Source: Sulfitobacter aestuariivivens (lineage in GTDB: Bacteria; Pseudomonadota; Alphaproteobacteria; Rhodobacterales; Rhodobacteraceae). From it: a stretch of 64,000 bases of DNA. Below the pieces are notes generated by a model, which did not search any database, had not been told where the DNA came from, and saw nothing but the letters and a program-made list of their open reading frames with translations. The translations under genes were made by a program, and so were the position numbers. The stretch spans positions 1 through 64,000 of the forward strand of contig NZ_JACTAG010000004.1 of the NCBI RefSeq assembly GCF_014763045.1. The letters run 5' to 3'. Below, one piece after another: positions 46,924 to 56,229 of this stretch. Every line of letters starts with the position of its first letter. Position 1 is the stretch's first letter.

Positions 46924-47484
46924 ATGAAACGATTTATCATGGTGCTGGCCGCGCTTTTCCTAAGCACGACAGTCCACGCTGCAGAGCTGGGCGACGATGG
47001 CCTGCACAAGGCCACGTGGATGCGCGATACGTTCAAGGATCTTGGCGAAGATCTTGAGGAAGCGAACGCCGAAGGCAAACGCCTGATGATCCTGATCGAA
47101 CAGCGTGGCTGTGCCTACTGCAAGAAGATGCACGAAGAAGTCTTTGTGGTTCCGCAGATCGAAGAATTTATCCAGGACAACTTCTTTGTGGTGCAGATCA
47201 ACATGTTCGGCGATGTGGAAGTAACGGATTTTGATGGCACGAGTTTACCTGAAAAAGAGATGGCAAAACGTTGGGGCGCATTGTTCACGCCCAGCATCTA
47301 TTTCCTGCCACAGCAGGTGAACGATGATCAGACGCTGGACCAGGCGGCTGTTGCGATGATGCCCGGTGCCTTTGCACGCGGAACCACATTCGACATGCTG
47401 TCCTGGGTGGTTGAAAAGGGATACGAGACAGAAGAGCCGTTTCAGAAATATCATGCGCGGAAAATCACTGAGCGGGGCGGGTGA
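46924..47484 (+). CDS. soxW: Periplasmic thioredoxin SoxW
   Basis: Predicted 186-residue exported protein. The signal peptide ends at TTVHAAE, and the thioredoxin active site is CAYC in IEQRGCAYCKKM. The cis-Pro region is FTPSIYF. It receives reducing power from SoxV. An AGGAGGAAATGAA site just before the ATG gives a strong ribosome-binding site. Confidence 0.9.
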   Translation: MKRFIMVLAALFLSTTVHAAELGDDGLHKATWMRDTFKDLGEDLEEANAEGKRLMILIEQRGCAYCKKMHEEVFVVPQIEEFIQDNFFVVQINMFGDVEVTDFDGTSLPEKEMAKRWGALFTPSIYFLPQQVNDDQTLDQAAVAMMPGAFARGTTFDMLSWVVEKGYETEEPFQKYHARKITERGG

Positions 47485-47530
47485 CTTTCTGCGACTGCGA
47501 AACAATCGACTCAGATTTTCTGCGCGAGCG

Positions 47531-47559
47531 AACAAATCGAAAAATTCGGTTTGTTGAAT
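47531..47559. promoter_or_regulatory. Candidate SoxR operator, soxW/soxX gap
   Basis: Two overlapping symmetric elements. ATTC-GGTTTGTT-GAAT (47544-47559) matches ATTC-N8-GAAT exactly. AACAAATCGAA / TTCGGTTTGTT (47531-47541 and 47545-47555) is an inverted repeat matching at 10 of 11 positions around a 3-base centre. It lies about 75 bp upstream of the soxX start, where control of the soxXYZABCDEF operon is expected. Confidence 0.6.
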
Positions 47560-47633
47560 TTGTTATTGCTTAACTGCGACGGTGTGCACTAGTGTACGAA
47601 AAAAGCAGACAAGAATCGTCCAGGGGAGGGTGC

Positions 47634-48089
47634 ATGAAACACACATTGGGATTTGCCGTGGTTGCCACATTGGGCGCGTCCATGGCTTTGGCAGAAGAGG
47701 TCAAGCCGATGGCTGTCTCCTTCGCTGATGGTACGGTCGCCGCGTCGCTGACCGGCGTTGCCGGAGACCCGGTGAATGGCCGTGCGGTCTTTGCCAATCG
47801 CAAGCAGGGCAATTGTCTGGCATGCCATACCAACAGCGATCTGTCTGAAGAAAGTTTTCACGGAGAGGTTGGCCCCCCCATGGACGGTGTCGCTGACCGG
47901 TGGAGCGAGGCAGAGCTGCGTGGTATCGTGAGCAACTCCAAAATGATGTTCGAAGGCACAATCATGCCCGCTTTTTACATCGACAGCGGCTACACCCGTC
48001 CGCTGGATGACTTTGCAGGCCAATCCATTCTGACCGCGCAGCAGGTTGAGGATGTGGTGGCCTATCTGATGACACTCAAAGAAGAGTAA
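47634..48089 (+). CDS. soxX: Cytochrome c SoxX
   Basis: Predicted 151-residue periplasmic monohaem cytochrome, subunit of the SoxAX thiosulfate-to-SoxY ligase. The signal peptide ends at SMALAEE, the haem c motif is CLACH (61-65), and GTIMPAFY supplies the likely Met ligand. The frame is open upstream, but the ATG at 47634 has CAGGGGAGGG before it and leads directly into the signal peptide. It is first in the main sox operon. Confidence 0.92.
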   Translation: MKHTLGFAVVATLGASMALAEEVKPMAVSFADGTVAASLTGVAGDPVNGRAVFANRKQGNCLACHTNSDLSEESFHGEVGPPMDGVADRWSEAELRGIVSNSKMMFEGTIMPAFYIDSGYTRPLDDFAGQSILTAQQVEDVVAYLMTLKEE

Positions 48090-48111
48090 TCTTCTGATTT
48101 CGGAGGTTTAA

Positions 48112-48534
48112 ATGGAACTGACACGGCGAAAGATCCTCGCAATCGGCTCTGGCACAGTGGCATTTGCCACGCTGTCTGGCCTGCCCGCATTCGCGAGCCT
48201 GACAGATGACGCAATCGCGGCCTTCACCGGCGGTGCAGAGACAGGTGAGGGCGCGATCACGCTTACAGCGCCCGAGATTGCCGAGAACGGCAACACTGTC
48301 CCGATCGAAGTCAGCGCGCCCGGCGCGACAGAGATCACGCTTTTCGCGGCTGGCAACCCCGTTCCCAACGTGGCGACGTTCAAGTTTGGCCCACTCAGCG
48401 CGTCACGCAGCGCGTCTACGCGGATCCGTCTGGCGACAACACAGGATGTGATTGCGGTTGCCAAGATGGAAGATGGTTCTTTCCAGATGACCAAGGCGAA
48501 CGTGAAAGTGACAATCGGCGGCTGCGGCGGCTGA
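48112..48534 (+). CDS. soxY: Sulfur carrier protein SoxY
   Basis: Predicted 140-residue periplasmic protein. The twin-arginine signal peptide (LTRRKILAIGSG) is followed by the SoxY beta fold. The C-terminal GGCGG holds Cys138, the residue that carries the sulfur substrate covalently through the cycle. It pairs with SoxZ encoded next, and is exported with it by the Tat system. Confidence 0.96.
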   Translation: MELTRRKILAIGSGTVAFATLSGLPAFASLTDDAIAAFTGGAETGEGAITLTAPEIAENGNTVPIEVSAPGATEITLFAAGNPVPNVATFKFGPLSASRSASTRIRLATTQDVIAVAKMEDGSFQMTKANVKVTIGGCGG

Positions 48535-48559
48535 TCCCGAAGATAAAAGGAGAGAAACC

Positions 48560-48889
48560 ATGGCATCAGGCGTAAAACCCCGGGTCAAAGTTCCCAAAAA
48601 GGCAGCGGCCGGTGAGACGATCACCATCAAGACGCTGATCAGCCACAAGATGGAAAGCGGCCAGCGCAAGGATGACGATGGCAACGTTATTCCACGGTCG
48701 ATCATCAACCGTTTCACCGCAGACTTTAACGGCGAGAACGTCATCGATGTGACGCTGGAACCTGCGATTTCTACCAATCCCTACTTCCAGTTCGAGGCCA
48801 TCGTGCCAGAGACGGGTGAGTTTACCTTCACATGGTACGACGATGACGGGGACGTCTACACAGAAAGCAAGTCGATCACCGTCTCGTAA
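48560..48889 (+). CDS. soxZ: SoxY partner protein SoxZ
   Basis: Predicted 109-residue immunoglobulin-fold protein without its own signal peptide, as usual for SoxZ, which travels with SoxY. Family features include PRVKVPKKAAAGE at the N terminus and FTWYDDDGDVY near the C terminus. AAAGGAGAGAAACC gives a strong ribosome site. It is 25 bp from soxY. Confidence 0.95.
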   Translation: MASGVKPRVKVPKKAAAGETITIKTLISHKMESGQRKDDDGNVIPRSIINRFTADFNGENVIDVTLEPAISTNPYFQFEAIVPETGEFTFTWYDDDGDVYTESKSITVS

Positions 48890-48920
48890 GAAGACGCACG
48901 CATCGCCGGGGAGGAACAAG

Positions 48921-49751
48921 ATGAAAATAGCACCATGGATCGCAATCGCAGCGTTTGGTTTTGCCGGGGCCGCAGTGGCTCAGGACGACAACACGCTGAA
49001 TGTGGAGGGTGAGACGCTGCTGACAGAAACAGCAGCACCTGCGCATATGGACAGTGTCGACACGATCTATTCGGGCTGGCGTTTCCGCTCGAGCGAGACT
49101 CAGGCGCTGCAAACCGATGACTTTGACAACCCTGGTATGATCTTTGTCGATACCGCGATAGAACAGTGGGACAAAGTCGATGGGTCCGAAGGCAAGGCCT
49201 GTTCCTCTTGTCATGAAGACGTCGCCGATTTCGCGGGTCTGCGGACAAAGCTGCCGCGTGTTGATAACGGCGAATTGGTCACGATGGAGAATCTGATCAA
49301 TGAATGCCGCACCGACCGGATGGGCGCGGAAGCGTGGAAGTGGTCCAAGGGCAAGATGACGGCGATGACCGCCCTGATTGGTCTGCAATCCCGTGGTATG
49401 GCAATGGATGTGGCCACTGAAGGCGAAGCCGCCCCATTCTGGGAGAAGGGCAAAGAGCTCTATTATACCCGTGTCGGACAGCTCGATATGGCCTGCTCCA
49501 ACTGTCACGAGGACAACTATGGTGTCATGATCCGAGCCGATCACCTCAGCCAGGGTCAGATCAATGGCTTTCCGACGTATCGTCTGAAAAACGCCAAGCT
49601 GAATTCCATCCACGGTCGTTTCAAGGGGTGCATGAAGAACATCCGTGCCACGCCCTTTGCCGAGGGCGGTGATGAATTCAAGGCGCTTGAACTTTATCTT
49701 GCGTCGCGTGGCCAGGGCCTCTCGGTCGAAACGCCGTCCGTCCGAAACTAA
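48921..49751 (+). CDS. soxA: Dihaem cytochrome c SoxA
   Basis: Predicted 276-residue periplasmic protein, catalytic subunit of SoxAX that joins thiosulfate to the SoxY cysteine. The signal peptide ends at AAVAQDD. Two haem c motifs are present, CSSCH (94-98) and CSNCH (192-196), so this is the dihaem form. The active-site Cys237 lies in RFKGCMKN. The ATG at 48921 has GGGGAGGAAC before it; the open frame upstream runs through soxZ. Confidence 0.95.
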   Translation: MKIAPWIAIAAFGFAGAAVAQDDNTLNVEGETLLTETAAPAHMDSVDTIYSGWRFRSSETQALQTDDFDNPGMIFVDTAIEQWDKVDGSEGKACSSCHEDVADFAGLRTKLPRVDNGELVTMENLINECRTDRMGAEAWKWSKGKMTAMTALIGLQSRGMAMDVATEGEAAPFWEKGKELYYTRVGQLDMACSNCHEDNYGVMIRADHLSQGQINGFPTYRLKNAKLNSIHGRFKGCMKNIRATPFAEGGDEFKALELYLASRGQGLSVETPSVRN

Positions 49752-49757
49752 TCTGAC

Positions 49758-49790
49758 AAAGGGCCTCGCGGGATCTGCGCGGGGCCTTCT
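49758..49790 (+). terminator. Possible terminator or attenuator between soxA and soxB
   Basis: GC-rich imperfect hairpin AAGGGCCTCGCG / GCGCGGGGCCTT with one bulge, followed by the T-rich TCTCTTTC. It may reduce read-through from soxXYZA into soxBCDEF. The T-tract is poor, so full termination is doubtful. Confidence 0.45.
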
Positions 49791-49840
49791 CTTTCGCGCA
49801 ACATTCAAACATGCGCATATGTAGTGGGGGCTGACTGCTC

Positions 49841-51538
49841 ATGATATCGCGGCGTGATTTTCTTCAGGTGGGGATGGCGGCATCGGCGCTTGTCGGGGCA
49901 TCCGGTTTTGGCAACTGGGCACGACTGGCGGCGCAGCAGCGACTCACGCAGGACCAGCTGCTGGAATTTGAAACCTTTGGCAATGTTTCCCTCATCCACG
50001 TCACGGACATCCACGCGCAGCTCAAACCGCTCTATTTCCGCGAACCGTCTGTCAATATCGGTGTCGGCGAGAACAAGGGGGCTGTCCCCCATGTGACCGG
50101 CGCCGATTTCCGAAGGCTCTATGGCATCGAGGACGGCAGCCCAAACCACTACGCGCTCAGCTCCGGTGACTTTTCCGCCCTGGCGCAGGCCTATGGCCGT
50201 ATCGGCGGGCTGGACCGTATGGCAACCGTGATCAATGCGATCCGCGCCGACCGGCCTGATGCAATCCTGCTGGATGGCGGCGATACCTGGCATGGGTCCT
50301 ATACCTGTCTGAAGACCGACGGTCAGGACATGGTCAACGTGATGAACGCGATGCAGCCTGACGCGATGACCTTTCACTGGGAATTCACGCTGGGTTCCGA
50401 CCGCGTTGCCGAGATTGTCGAAGGCCTGCCGTTTGCCGCACTTGGTCAGAATATCTTTGATGCCGAATGGGACGAACCCGCCGAGCTTTTCAAACCTTAC
50501 AAGATGTTCGAACGCGGCGGCACCAAAATCGCCGTGATTGGCCAGGCATTCCCTTACATGCCCATCGCCAATCCCGGCTGGATGTTCCCTGAGTATTCCT
50601 TCGGCATCCGCGATGAGAACATGGCGGCGATGGTCGAAGAGGTCCGAGCCGCTGGCGCGGAATGCGTCGTCGTGCTGAGCCATAACGGCTTTGACGTCGA
50701 CAAGAAGATGGCAAACGTTGTGCCGGGCATCGACGTGATCTTGTCAGGCCACACCCATGACGCGCTGCCAGAACCTGTATTGGTGGGCGAAACGATCATC
50801 TTGCCCTCGGGCTCAAATGGAAAGTTTGTCACCCGCTGTGATCTGGATATCCGCGATGGTCGCATGATGGGCTACCGCACGAAATTGATCCCGCTCTTTT
50901 CTGACGTGATCGAACCGGACGCCGAGGTTGCGGCATTGATCGACGCACAACGCGCCCCTTATGAAGCTGAGATGTCCGAGGTGATCGGACAGACAGACAG
51001 CCTGCTGTACAGGCGCGGCAACTTTAACGGAACCTGGGACGATGTGATCTGCGATGCCCTGCTCAGTGAGCGGGACGCAGAAATTGCGCTCAGCCCCGGT
51101 GTGCGCTGGGGTCCCTCTCTGATCCCCGGTCAGGACATCACGCGCGAAGACATTTTCGGTGTGACGTCCATGACCTACGGAAAGGCATACCGCACTGAAT
51201 TCACAGGAGAATTCCTCAAAGTCGTGCTAGAAGATGTGGCCGACAACATTTTCAACCCTGATCCCTACTATCAGCAGGGCGGCGACATGGTGCGAACCGG
51301 CGGGCTTGGCTACCGCATCGACGTTTCAAAGCCGCAAGGGGAGCGGATATCTAACATGACCTCGCTCAGCACCGGCGAGGCAATCGACCCGGCCCGCAGC
51401 TACATCGTCGCAGGCTGGGCCAGCGTGAATGAAGATACTGAAGGCCCCCAGATATGGGATGTGGTGGAAAACCACATCGCCAAGCTGGGCACCGTAACGG
51501 TGTCTGAAAACAACAGCGTCGAAGTTGTCGGCGTCTAA
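49841..51538 (+). CDS. soxB: Thiosulfohydrolase SoxB
   Basis: Predicted 565-residue periplasmic dimanganese enzyme of the 5'-nucleotidase family. It releases sulfate from the SoxY-bound sulfonate. The Tat signal is SRRDFLQVGM. Metal-binding motifs are VTDIHAQL, LDGGDTWHGS, VLSHNGFD and LSGHTHDALPEP. It is a standard marker gene for thiosulfate oxidation and has the family's normal length. Confidence 0.96.
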   Translation: MISRRDFLQVGMAASALVGASGFGNWARLAAQQRLTQDQLLEFETFGNVSLIHVTDIHAQLKPLYFREPSVNIGVGENKGAVPHVTGADFRRLYGIEDGSPNHYALSSGDFSALAQAYGRIGGLDRMATVINAIRADRPDAILLDGGDTWHGSYTCLKTDGQDMVNVMNAMQPDAMTFHWEFTLGSDRVAEIVEGLPFAALGQNIFDAEWDEPAELFKPYKMFERGGTKIAVIGQAFPYMPIANPGWMFPEYSFGIRDENMAAMVEEVRAAGAECVVVLSHNGFDVDKKMANVVPGIDVILSGHTHDALPEPVLVGETIILPSGSNGKFVTRCDLDIRDGRMMGYRTKLIPLFSDVIEPDAEVAALIDAQRAPYEAEMSEVIGQTDSLLYRRGNFNGTWDDVICDALLSERDAEIALSPGVRWGPSLIPGQDITREDIFGVTSMTYGKAYRTEFTGEFLKVVLEDVADNIFNPDPYYQQGGDMVRTGGLGYRIDVSKPQGERISNMTSLSTGEAIDPARSYIVAGWASVNEDTEGPQIWDVVENHIAKLGTVTVSENNSVEVVGV

Positions 51539-51559
51539 CCTAACCGGAGAGCATGACAC

Positions 51560-52822
51560 ATGGACGAGATGTTCAAACCCTCCCGCCGGGCCTTTTTGAA
51601 AGGCAGTGCCGCAGTTGCCGCGGGATCGGTCGCTGGTGCGGCTGCGGCCCAGAACGCTGATCCGCTGATCACCGAGCTGCAGGATTGGGCGTCCTACACC
51701 GGGGTTGGGGTGGACGAGACTCCCTATGGGATGCCCATCGAATATGAGAGCCACGTCGTGCGCCGCAATGTGGAGTGGCTGACGGCCTCGCCCATCTCAT
51801 CGATCAACTTCACGCCCATTCATGCGCTTGATGGCACGATTACGCCGCAGGGCTGCGCTTTCGAGAGGCACCATTCAGGGGCGATTGAGCTGCGCAAGGA
51901 AGATTACCGGCTGATGATCAACGGCCTGGTCGACAAACCTCTGGTCTTTTCTTACGCCGACATCGAGCGTTTCCCGCGCGAGAACCACGTCTACTTCTGC
52001 GAGTGCGCGGCGAATACCGGCATGGAATGGGCGGGTGCGCAGCTTAATGGCGTTCAGTTCACGCATGGCATGATTCACAATATGGAATATACAGGTGTGC
52101 CCCTGCGCGCTTTGCTCAAAGAAGCGGGTGCGGATATATCTTCGGACAAGTGGGTCTATGTGGAAGGCGCTGATGCATCTTCCAACGGCCGTTCGATCCC
52201 GATGGAAAAAGCGCTGGACGACGTGCTTGTCGCCTTCAAGGCCAATGGCGAGGCACTGCGGATGGAGCATGGTTATCCCGTCCGGCTGGTCGTGCCGGGG
52301 TGGGAAGGCAACATGTGGGTCAAATGGCTGCGCCGGATCGAAGTCGTGGATCGCGCCGTGGAAAGCCGCGAGGAGACCTCGAAATACACGGATGTGCTTG
52401 AGGACGGGACCGCGCGCAAATGGACATGGGTGATGGATGCAAAATCGGTCATCACCTCGCCCAGCCCACAGCAACCGATCACGCATGGTAAGGGGCCTTT
52501 GGTGATCTCTGGACTTGCATGGTCCGGCCACGGGCAGATCACCCGGGTGGATGTGTCCAAGGATGGGGGCATCACTTGGGAAACGGCGCGGTTGGGCAAG
52601 CAGGGGGACATCAAAGCGCTGACGCGGTTCTATGTCGATATGATGTGGGATGGCGCGCCGATGCTCCTGCAAAGCCGTGCGATGGACGAAACCGGATATA
52701 GCCAACCCACCAAGGAACAGCTGCGCGAAAAGCGTGGCGAAAATTCGGTTTACCACAACAATTGCATTCAGACCTGGTACGTTAATGCAGAAGGGATCGC
52801 AGAGAATGTCGAAGTCTCCTAA
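51560..52822 (+). CDS. soxC: Sulfane dehydrogenase molybdenum subunit SoxC
   Basis: Predicted 420-residue Tat-exported protein (SRRAFLKGSAAV) of the sulfite oxidase family. The molybdenum-binding Cys lies in CECAANTGMEW. The C-terminal dimerisation domain begins near residue 290. With SoxD it oxidises the SoxY-bound sulfane sulfur, releasing six electrons, which allows complete thiosulfate oxidation without sulfur globules. It overlaps soxD by 17 bp. Confidence 0.95.
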   Translation: MDEMFKPSRRAFLKGSAAVAAGSVAGAAAAQNADPLITELQDWASYTGVGVDETPYGMPIEYESHVVRRNVEWLTASPISSINFTPIHALDGTITPQGCAFERHHSGAIELRKEDYRLMINGLVDKPLVFSYADIERFPRENHVYFCECAANTGMEWAGAQLNGVQFTHGMIHNMEYTGVPLRALLKEAGADISSDKWVYVEGADASSNGRSIPMEKALDDVLVAFKANGEALRMEHGYPVRLVVPGWEGNMWVKWLRRIEVVDRAVESREETSKYTDVLEDGTARKWTWVMDAKSVITSPSPQQPITHGKGPLVISGLAWSGHGQITRVDVSKDGGITWETARLGKQGDIKALTRFYVDMMWDGAPMLLQSRAMDETGYSQPTKEQLREKRGENSVYHNNCIQTWYVNAEGIAENVEVS

Positions 52823-54146
52823 TCTCCTCATCCCAGCGCTTGGCGGCACCGCGATTGTGCTTGGTGCTGCATATGGTCTGTCCCAGCGCGGCCACGGCGC
52901 GGACCAGATTGAAATCTTAGAAGGGCGGGTCGCACAGGTCGAAGCACAGGCATCGACCGCCCGGCAAAAGGCCGAAACGCAGGCCGCGCGCGCAGCAGAA
53001 CTGGAACTGCAAATTGCCGATGTGCAGGCCGCTGCGACGAAACGTGCAGCCATGCCGGCATCCCTGACGACCACCGCCCCCGAGCCCGATGGCGGCTTTG
53101 GCCTCGGTCGTGCCGCCTTGCCAGAGGAAATCGCTGCCTGGGATGTAGATGTCCTGCCAGATGGCCGGGGTTTGCCGGAAGGGACGGGAAATGCCTTTGA
53201 TGGCGAAGAAGTTTTTGCCCAAAAATGCGCATCGTGCCACGGCGATTTTGCGGAAGGCGTGGACAACTGGCCGGTGCTCGCGGGCGGCTTTGACACCTTG
53301 GGTGACAAGGACCCGGTCAAGACGGTGGGCTCTTACTGGCCTCATCTTTCGACGGTGTGGGACTACGTTCACCGCTCCATGCCTTTTGGCGAGGCGGGTA
53401 CACTCACCCCGGACGAGACCTATGCGATCGTCGCCTACATCCTTTATTCCAATGACCTGATCGACGACGAGTTTGAGCTCACTCATGAAAATCTTGGCAC
53501 GTTCGAGATGTATAACCGGGATGGGTTTGTCATCGATGACCGGTCCGATGCCGAGTACACCGAATGGCGCGCCGATCCTTGCATGGAAAACTGCAAGGAT
53601 ACTGTCGAAGTAACGATGCGCTCTGTCTTTCTGGTAGAGACACCTGCGGAAGGCGGGACGGAATCCACCATGAACAATGCCACGGCTGATGGATTGCCGT
53701 CGTTCACCGCGGAAGGACCGTCGTTCATTCCCGCGGCGATACCAAAAGTTGAGCAGGAAGAAAGTAGCACGGACCAAACTGAAGCCACGCCTGCCGTTCA
53801 GCAAGCCGATGACGGTGATGATACATCTCAGCTTGTCGTCGCTGGCGAAAAGGTTTTCCGCAAATGCAAGGCCTGCCATCAGATTGGCGAGGGGGCCAAG
53901 AACCGCTCTGGCCCACAACTCAATGCTGTATTCGGTCGCGTCATGGGGTCAGTGGATGGCTTCAAATACTCCGACGCGTTCAAGGCAGCACAGGAGGAGG
54001 GCAGAGTTTGGGATGATCCAGCTATGGCTGAGTTCCTGGCACGTCCTAAAGGGTTCATGAAAGGCACCAAGATGGCCTTTCCCGGCCTGAAAAAAGAGGC
54101 CGACATCAAGGCGGTGGCCGCATACATCAAAACCTTCGGGGAATAG
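52806..54146 (+). CDS. soxD: Dihaem cytochrome c SoxD
   Basis: Predicted 446-residue partner of SoxC. An N-terminal hydrophobic export segment and a coiled-coil-like Glu/Ala/Gln region (about 35-80) come first. Haem c motif CASCH (141-145) and motif CKACH (354-358) follow, with an acidic linker between the two domains. The ATG at 52806 lies inside the end of soxC with AAGGGA nine bases upstream, chosen over the longer open frame. Confidence 0.93.
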   Translation: MSKSPNLLIPALGGTAIVLGAAYGLSQRGHGADQIEILEGRVAQVEAQASTARQKAETQAARAAELELQIADVQAAATKRAAMPASLTTTAPEPDGGFGLGRAALPEEIAAWDVDVLPDGRGLPEGTGNAFDGEEVFAQKCASCHGDFAEGVDNWPVLAGGFDTLGDKDPVKTVGSYWPHLSTVWDYVHRSMPFGEAGTLTPDETYAIVAYILYSNDLIDDEFELTHENLGTFEMYNRDGFVIDDRSDAEYTEWRADPCMENCKDTVEVTMRSVFLVETPAEGGTESTMNNATADGLPSFTAEGPSFIPAAIPKVEQEESSTDQTEATPAVQQADDGDDTSQLVVAGEKVFRKCKACHQIGEGAKNRSGPQLNAVFGRVMGSVDGFKYSDAFKAAQEEGRVWDDPAMAEFLARPKGFMKGTKMAFPGLKKEADIKAVAAYIKTFGE

Positions 54147-54152
54147 ATCGCA

Positions 54153-54839
54153 ATGCGTGCCTTGCGTTTCTCTTTGTCCTTGATCTTGGCGGCACTCGCG
54201 ACAGCCACATTTGGGCAAGTAACAGGTGACCCTGAGCATGGGCAGCAGGTCTGGAAGAAATGTGCAATCTGTCACATGATGGGACCAGATGCGCGCCACC
54301 GGGTCGGGCCCGTGCTTAACAACATCATGTCAGCCCGCGCTGGCGGCAAGACGGACTATAGGTACTCCAAGGCCATGACGGCGGCAGGGCAGGACGGCCT
54401 GCACTGGACGGAAGACACACTGGACGGCTTCCTGCAAGCGCCCAAATCTATGGTGCCGCGCACCAAGATGAGCTTTCGGGGCCTGAAAAGCGCGGGGGAT
54501 CGTGCGGATGTCATTGCCTACATCGGCTTGTTTTCCGGTGGCGCGATGGCGGCCCAGATCGACGACGGATTTGCCGTTTCCGCAGATATCCTCGCGATTG
54601 AGGGTGATTTGGAGTATGGTGAATACCTGTCCTCAGAATGCACAACCTGCCATCAGGCAGATGGCAACGACGATGGCATCCCGGCGATTGTCGGTTGGGA
54701 AACGGAAGATTTCGTGACCGCGATGCACGCCTACAAGGAAAAGCACAGGGATCACCCTGTCATGCAAATGATCACGGGCCGATTGGCCAATGATGAGATT
54801 GCCGCGTTGGCGGCCTATTTCAAAGGCCTCGGTGACTGA
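54153..54839 (+). CDS. soxE: Dihaem cytochrome c SoxE
   Basis: Predicted 228-residue exported cytochrome with two haem c motifs, CAICH (37-41) and CTTCH (163-167), each in a separate cytochrome c domain. It lies six bp after soxD and before soxF, the place of SoxE in Paracoccus, where it is thought to pair with SoxF or move electrons to the respiratory chain. Confidence 0.88.
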   Translation: MRALRFSLSLILAALATATFGQVTGDPEHGQQVWKKCAICHMMGPDARHRVGPVLNNIMSARAGGKTDYRYSKAMTAAGQDGLHWTEDTLDGFLQAPKSMVPRTKMSFRGLKSAGDRADVIAYIGLFSGGAMAAQIDDGFAVSADILAIEGDLEYGEYLSSECTTCHQADGNDDGIPAIVGWETEDFVTAMHAYKEKHRDHPVMQMITGRLANDEIAALAAYFKGLGD

Positions 54840-54863
54840 GGCTGTTTTAGGGAGGAAACCAAA

Positions 54864-56138
54864 ATGAGTTTGAACAGAAGAGTATTCTTAGGGACCACAG
54901 CCGCTGCATCCGCCGCGATGGCAGCCCCGATGGTGATGGCCGACGGTCATGGCAAACCGCGGGTCGTGGTCATCGGTGGCGGCGCCGGCGGGGCGACAGC
55001 GGCCCGCTATATCGCCAAGGACAGCAAAGGCGAGATTGATGTCACGCTGATCGAGCCCACGCGCACCTACTACACCTGCTTTTTCTCGAACCTTTATCTG
55101 GGCGGGTTCAAGGACATGAATGATCTTGGCCACAGCTACGGCGGTTTGGCCGCAAGCGGCGTGAATGTGGTGCACGACTGGGCCGTCGGCGTGGACCGCG
55201 ATGCCAAGACAGTTTCGCTGGCTGGTGGCGGATCACTTGGCTACGACAAGCTGATCCTCAGCCCGGGGATTGATTTCGTCGACGGGTCGGTGGCTGGTTG
55301 GGACATCACATCGCAAAATGCCATGCCACATGCCTACAAAGCCGGGTCACAGACCGAGCTCTTGAAAGCGCAGCTCAAGGCGATGCCCGAAGGGGGCACC
55401 TTTGCCATGGTCGCTCCCCCGAACCCCTATCGCTGCCCGCCCGGCCCATACGAGCGGGTGTCGATGGTGGCGCATTATCTTAAGAACAATAACCCGACGG
55501 CCAAGATCATCGTGGCCGATCCGAAACCGAAATTCTCCAAGATGGCGCTTTTTCAGGAAGGATGGGGCGACCACTACGATGGTATGATCGACTGGATCGG
55601 CGAGGAATTTGGCGGCGGTTCAGTGAGTGTTGATCCCGGGGCCATGACCCTGACCATCGACGGCGAGGAAACAGCCGTTGATGTCTGCAATGTCATCCCT
55701 GCTATGAAGGCAGGGCACATCGCCGAGATTGCAGGTGTCACCGATGGCAACTGGGCCCCCGTGAATGCGGTGGATATGTCCTCCAAAGCGGATGCCGACA
55801 TTTACGTACTGGGGGATGCCAGCCAGCAAGGTGACATGCCGAAATCAGGCTTTTCTGCCAACAGTCAGGCCAAGGTCTGTGCTAACGCGGTACGCGGCGC
55901 GCTCACCGGATCCAAAGTTTTCCCGGCCAAATTCTCCAACACCTGCTGGTCGCTCATTGACACCAATGATGGCGTCAAAGTTGGCGCGACCTACGAGGCC
56001 ACGGATGAAAAGATCGCCAAGGTTGACGGGTTTATCTCTCAGACGGGAGAGACAGCTGAAGTGCGCAAGGCAACCTACGAGGAATCAGAAGGGTGGTACG
56101 CAGGCATCACGTCGGACATGTTCGGTGCAAAGACCTGA
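54864..56138 (+). CDS. soxF: Flavoprotein SoxF (sulfide dehydrogenase type)
   Basis: Predicted 424-residue periplasmic FAD protein related to the FccB subunit of flavocytochrome c sulfide dehydrogenase. It has a Tat signal (NRRVFLGTTA) and the dinucleotide fold VVVIGGGAGGATAARYI. Family Cys residues occur in YYTCFFSN and in the NTCWSL segment of the C-terminal domain. In Paracoccus SoxF speeds up the Sox reaction. A strong terminator follows the stop codon. Confidence 0.93.
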   Translation: MSLNRRVFLGTTAAASAAMAAPMVMADGHGKPRVVVIGGGAGGATAARYIAKDSKGEIDVTLIEPTRTYYTCFFSNLYLGGFKDMNDLGHSYGGLAASGVNVVHDWAVGVDRDAKTVSLAGGGSLGYDKLILSPGIDFVDGSVAGWDITSQNAMPHAYKAGSQTELLKAQLKAMPEGGTFAMVAPPNPYRCPPGPYERVSMVAHYLKNNNPTAKIIVADPKPKFSKMALFQEGWGDHYDGMIDWIGEEFGGGSVSVDPGAMTLTIDGEETAVDVCNVIPAMKAGHIAEIAGVTDGNWAPVNAVDMSSKADADIYVLGDASQQGDMPKSGFSANSQAKVCANAVRGALTGSKVFPAKFSNTCWSLIDTNDGVKVGATYEATDEKIAKVDGFISQTGETAEVRKATYEESEGWYAGITSDMFGAKT

Positions 56139-56149
56139 TATCAATACAG

Positions 56150-56186
56150 CACCCCGGCCTTGATCCCGATCAAGGCCGGGGTGTTT
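56150..56186 (+). terminator. Strong terminator after soxF
   Basis: A perfect 15-bp stem (CACCCCGGCCTTGAT / ATCAAGGCCGGGGTG) with a CCCG tetraloop followed by TTT. It should end the sox operon and separate it from the DUF302-hemA pair. Confidence 0.85.
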
Positions 56187-56229
56187 CGCGCTTGCTAGAC
56201 TGCTTGGCATATCACCTGGAGGATACCAA

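Noticed and set aside
51875..53320. 481-codon open frame on the minus strand
   Set aside because: Antisense to soxC and soxD, both of which are certain; no recognisable domain.
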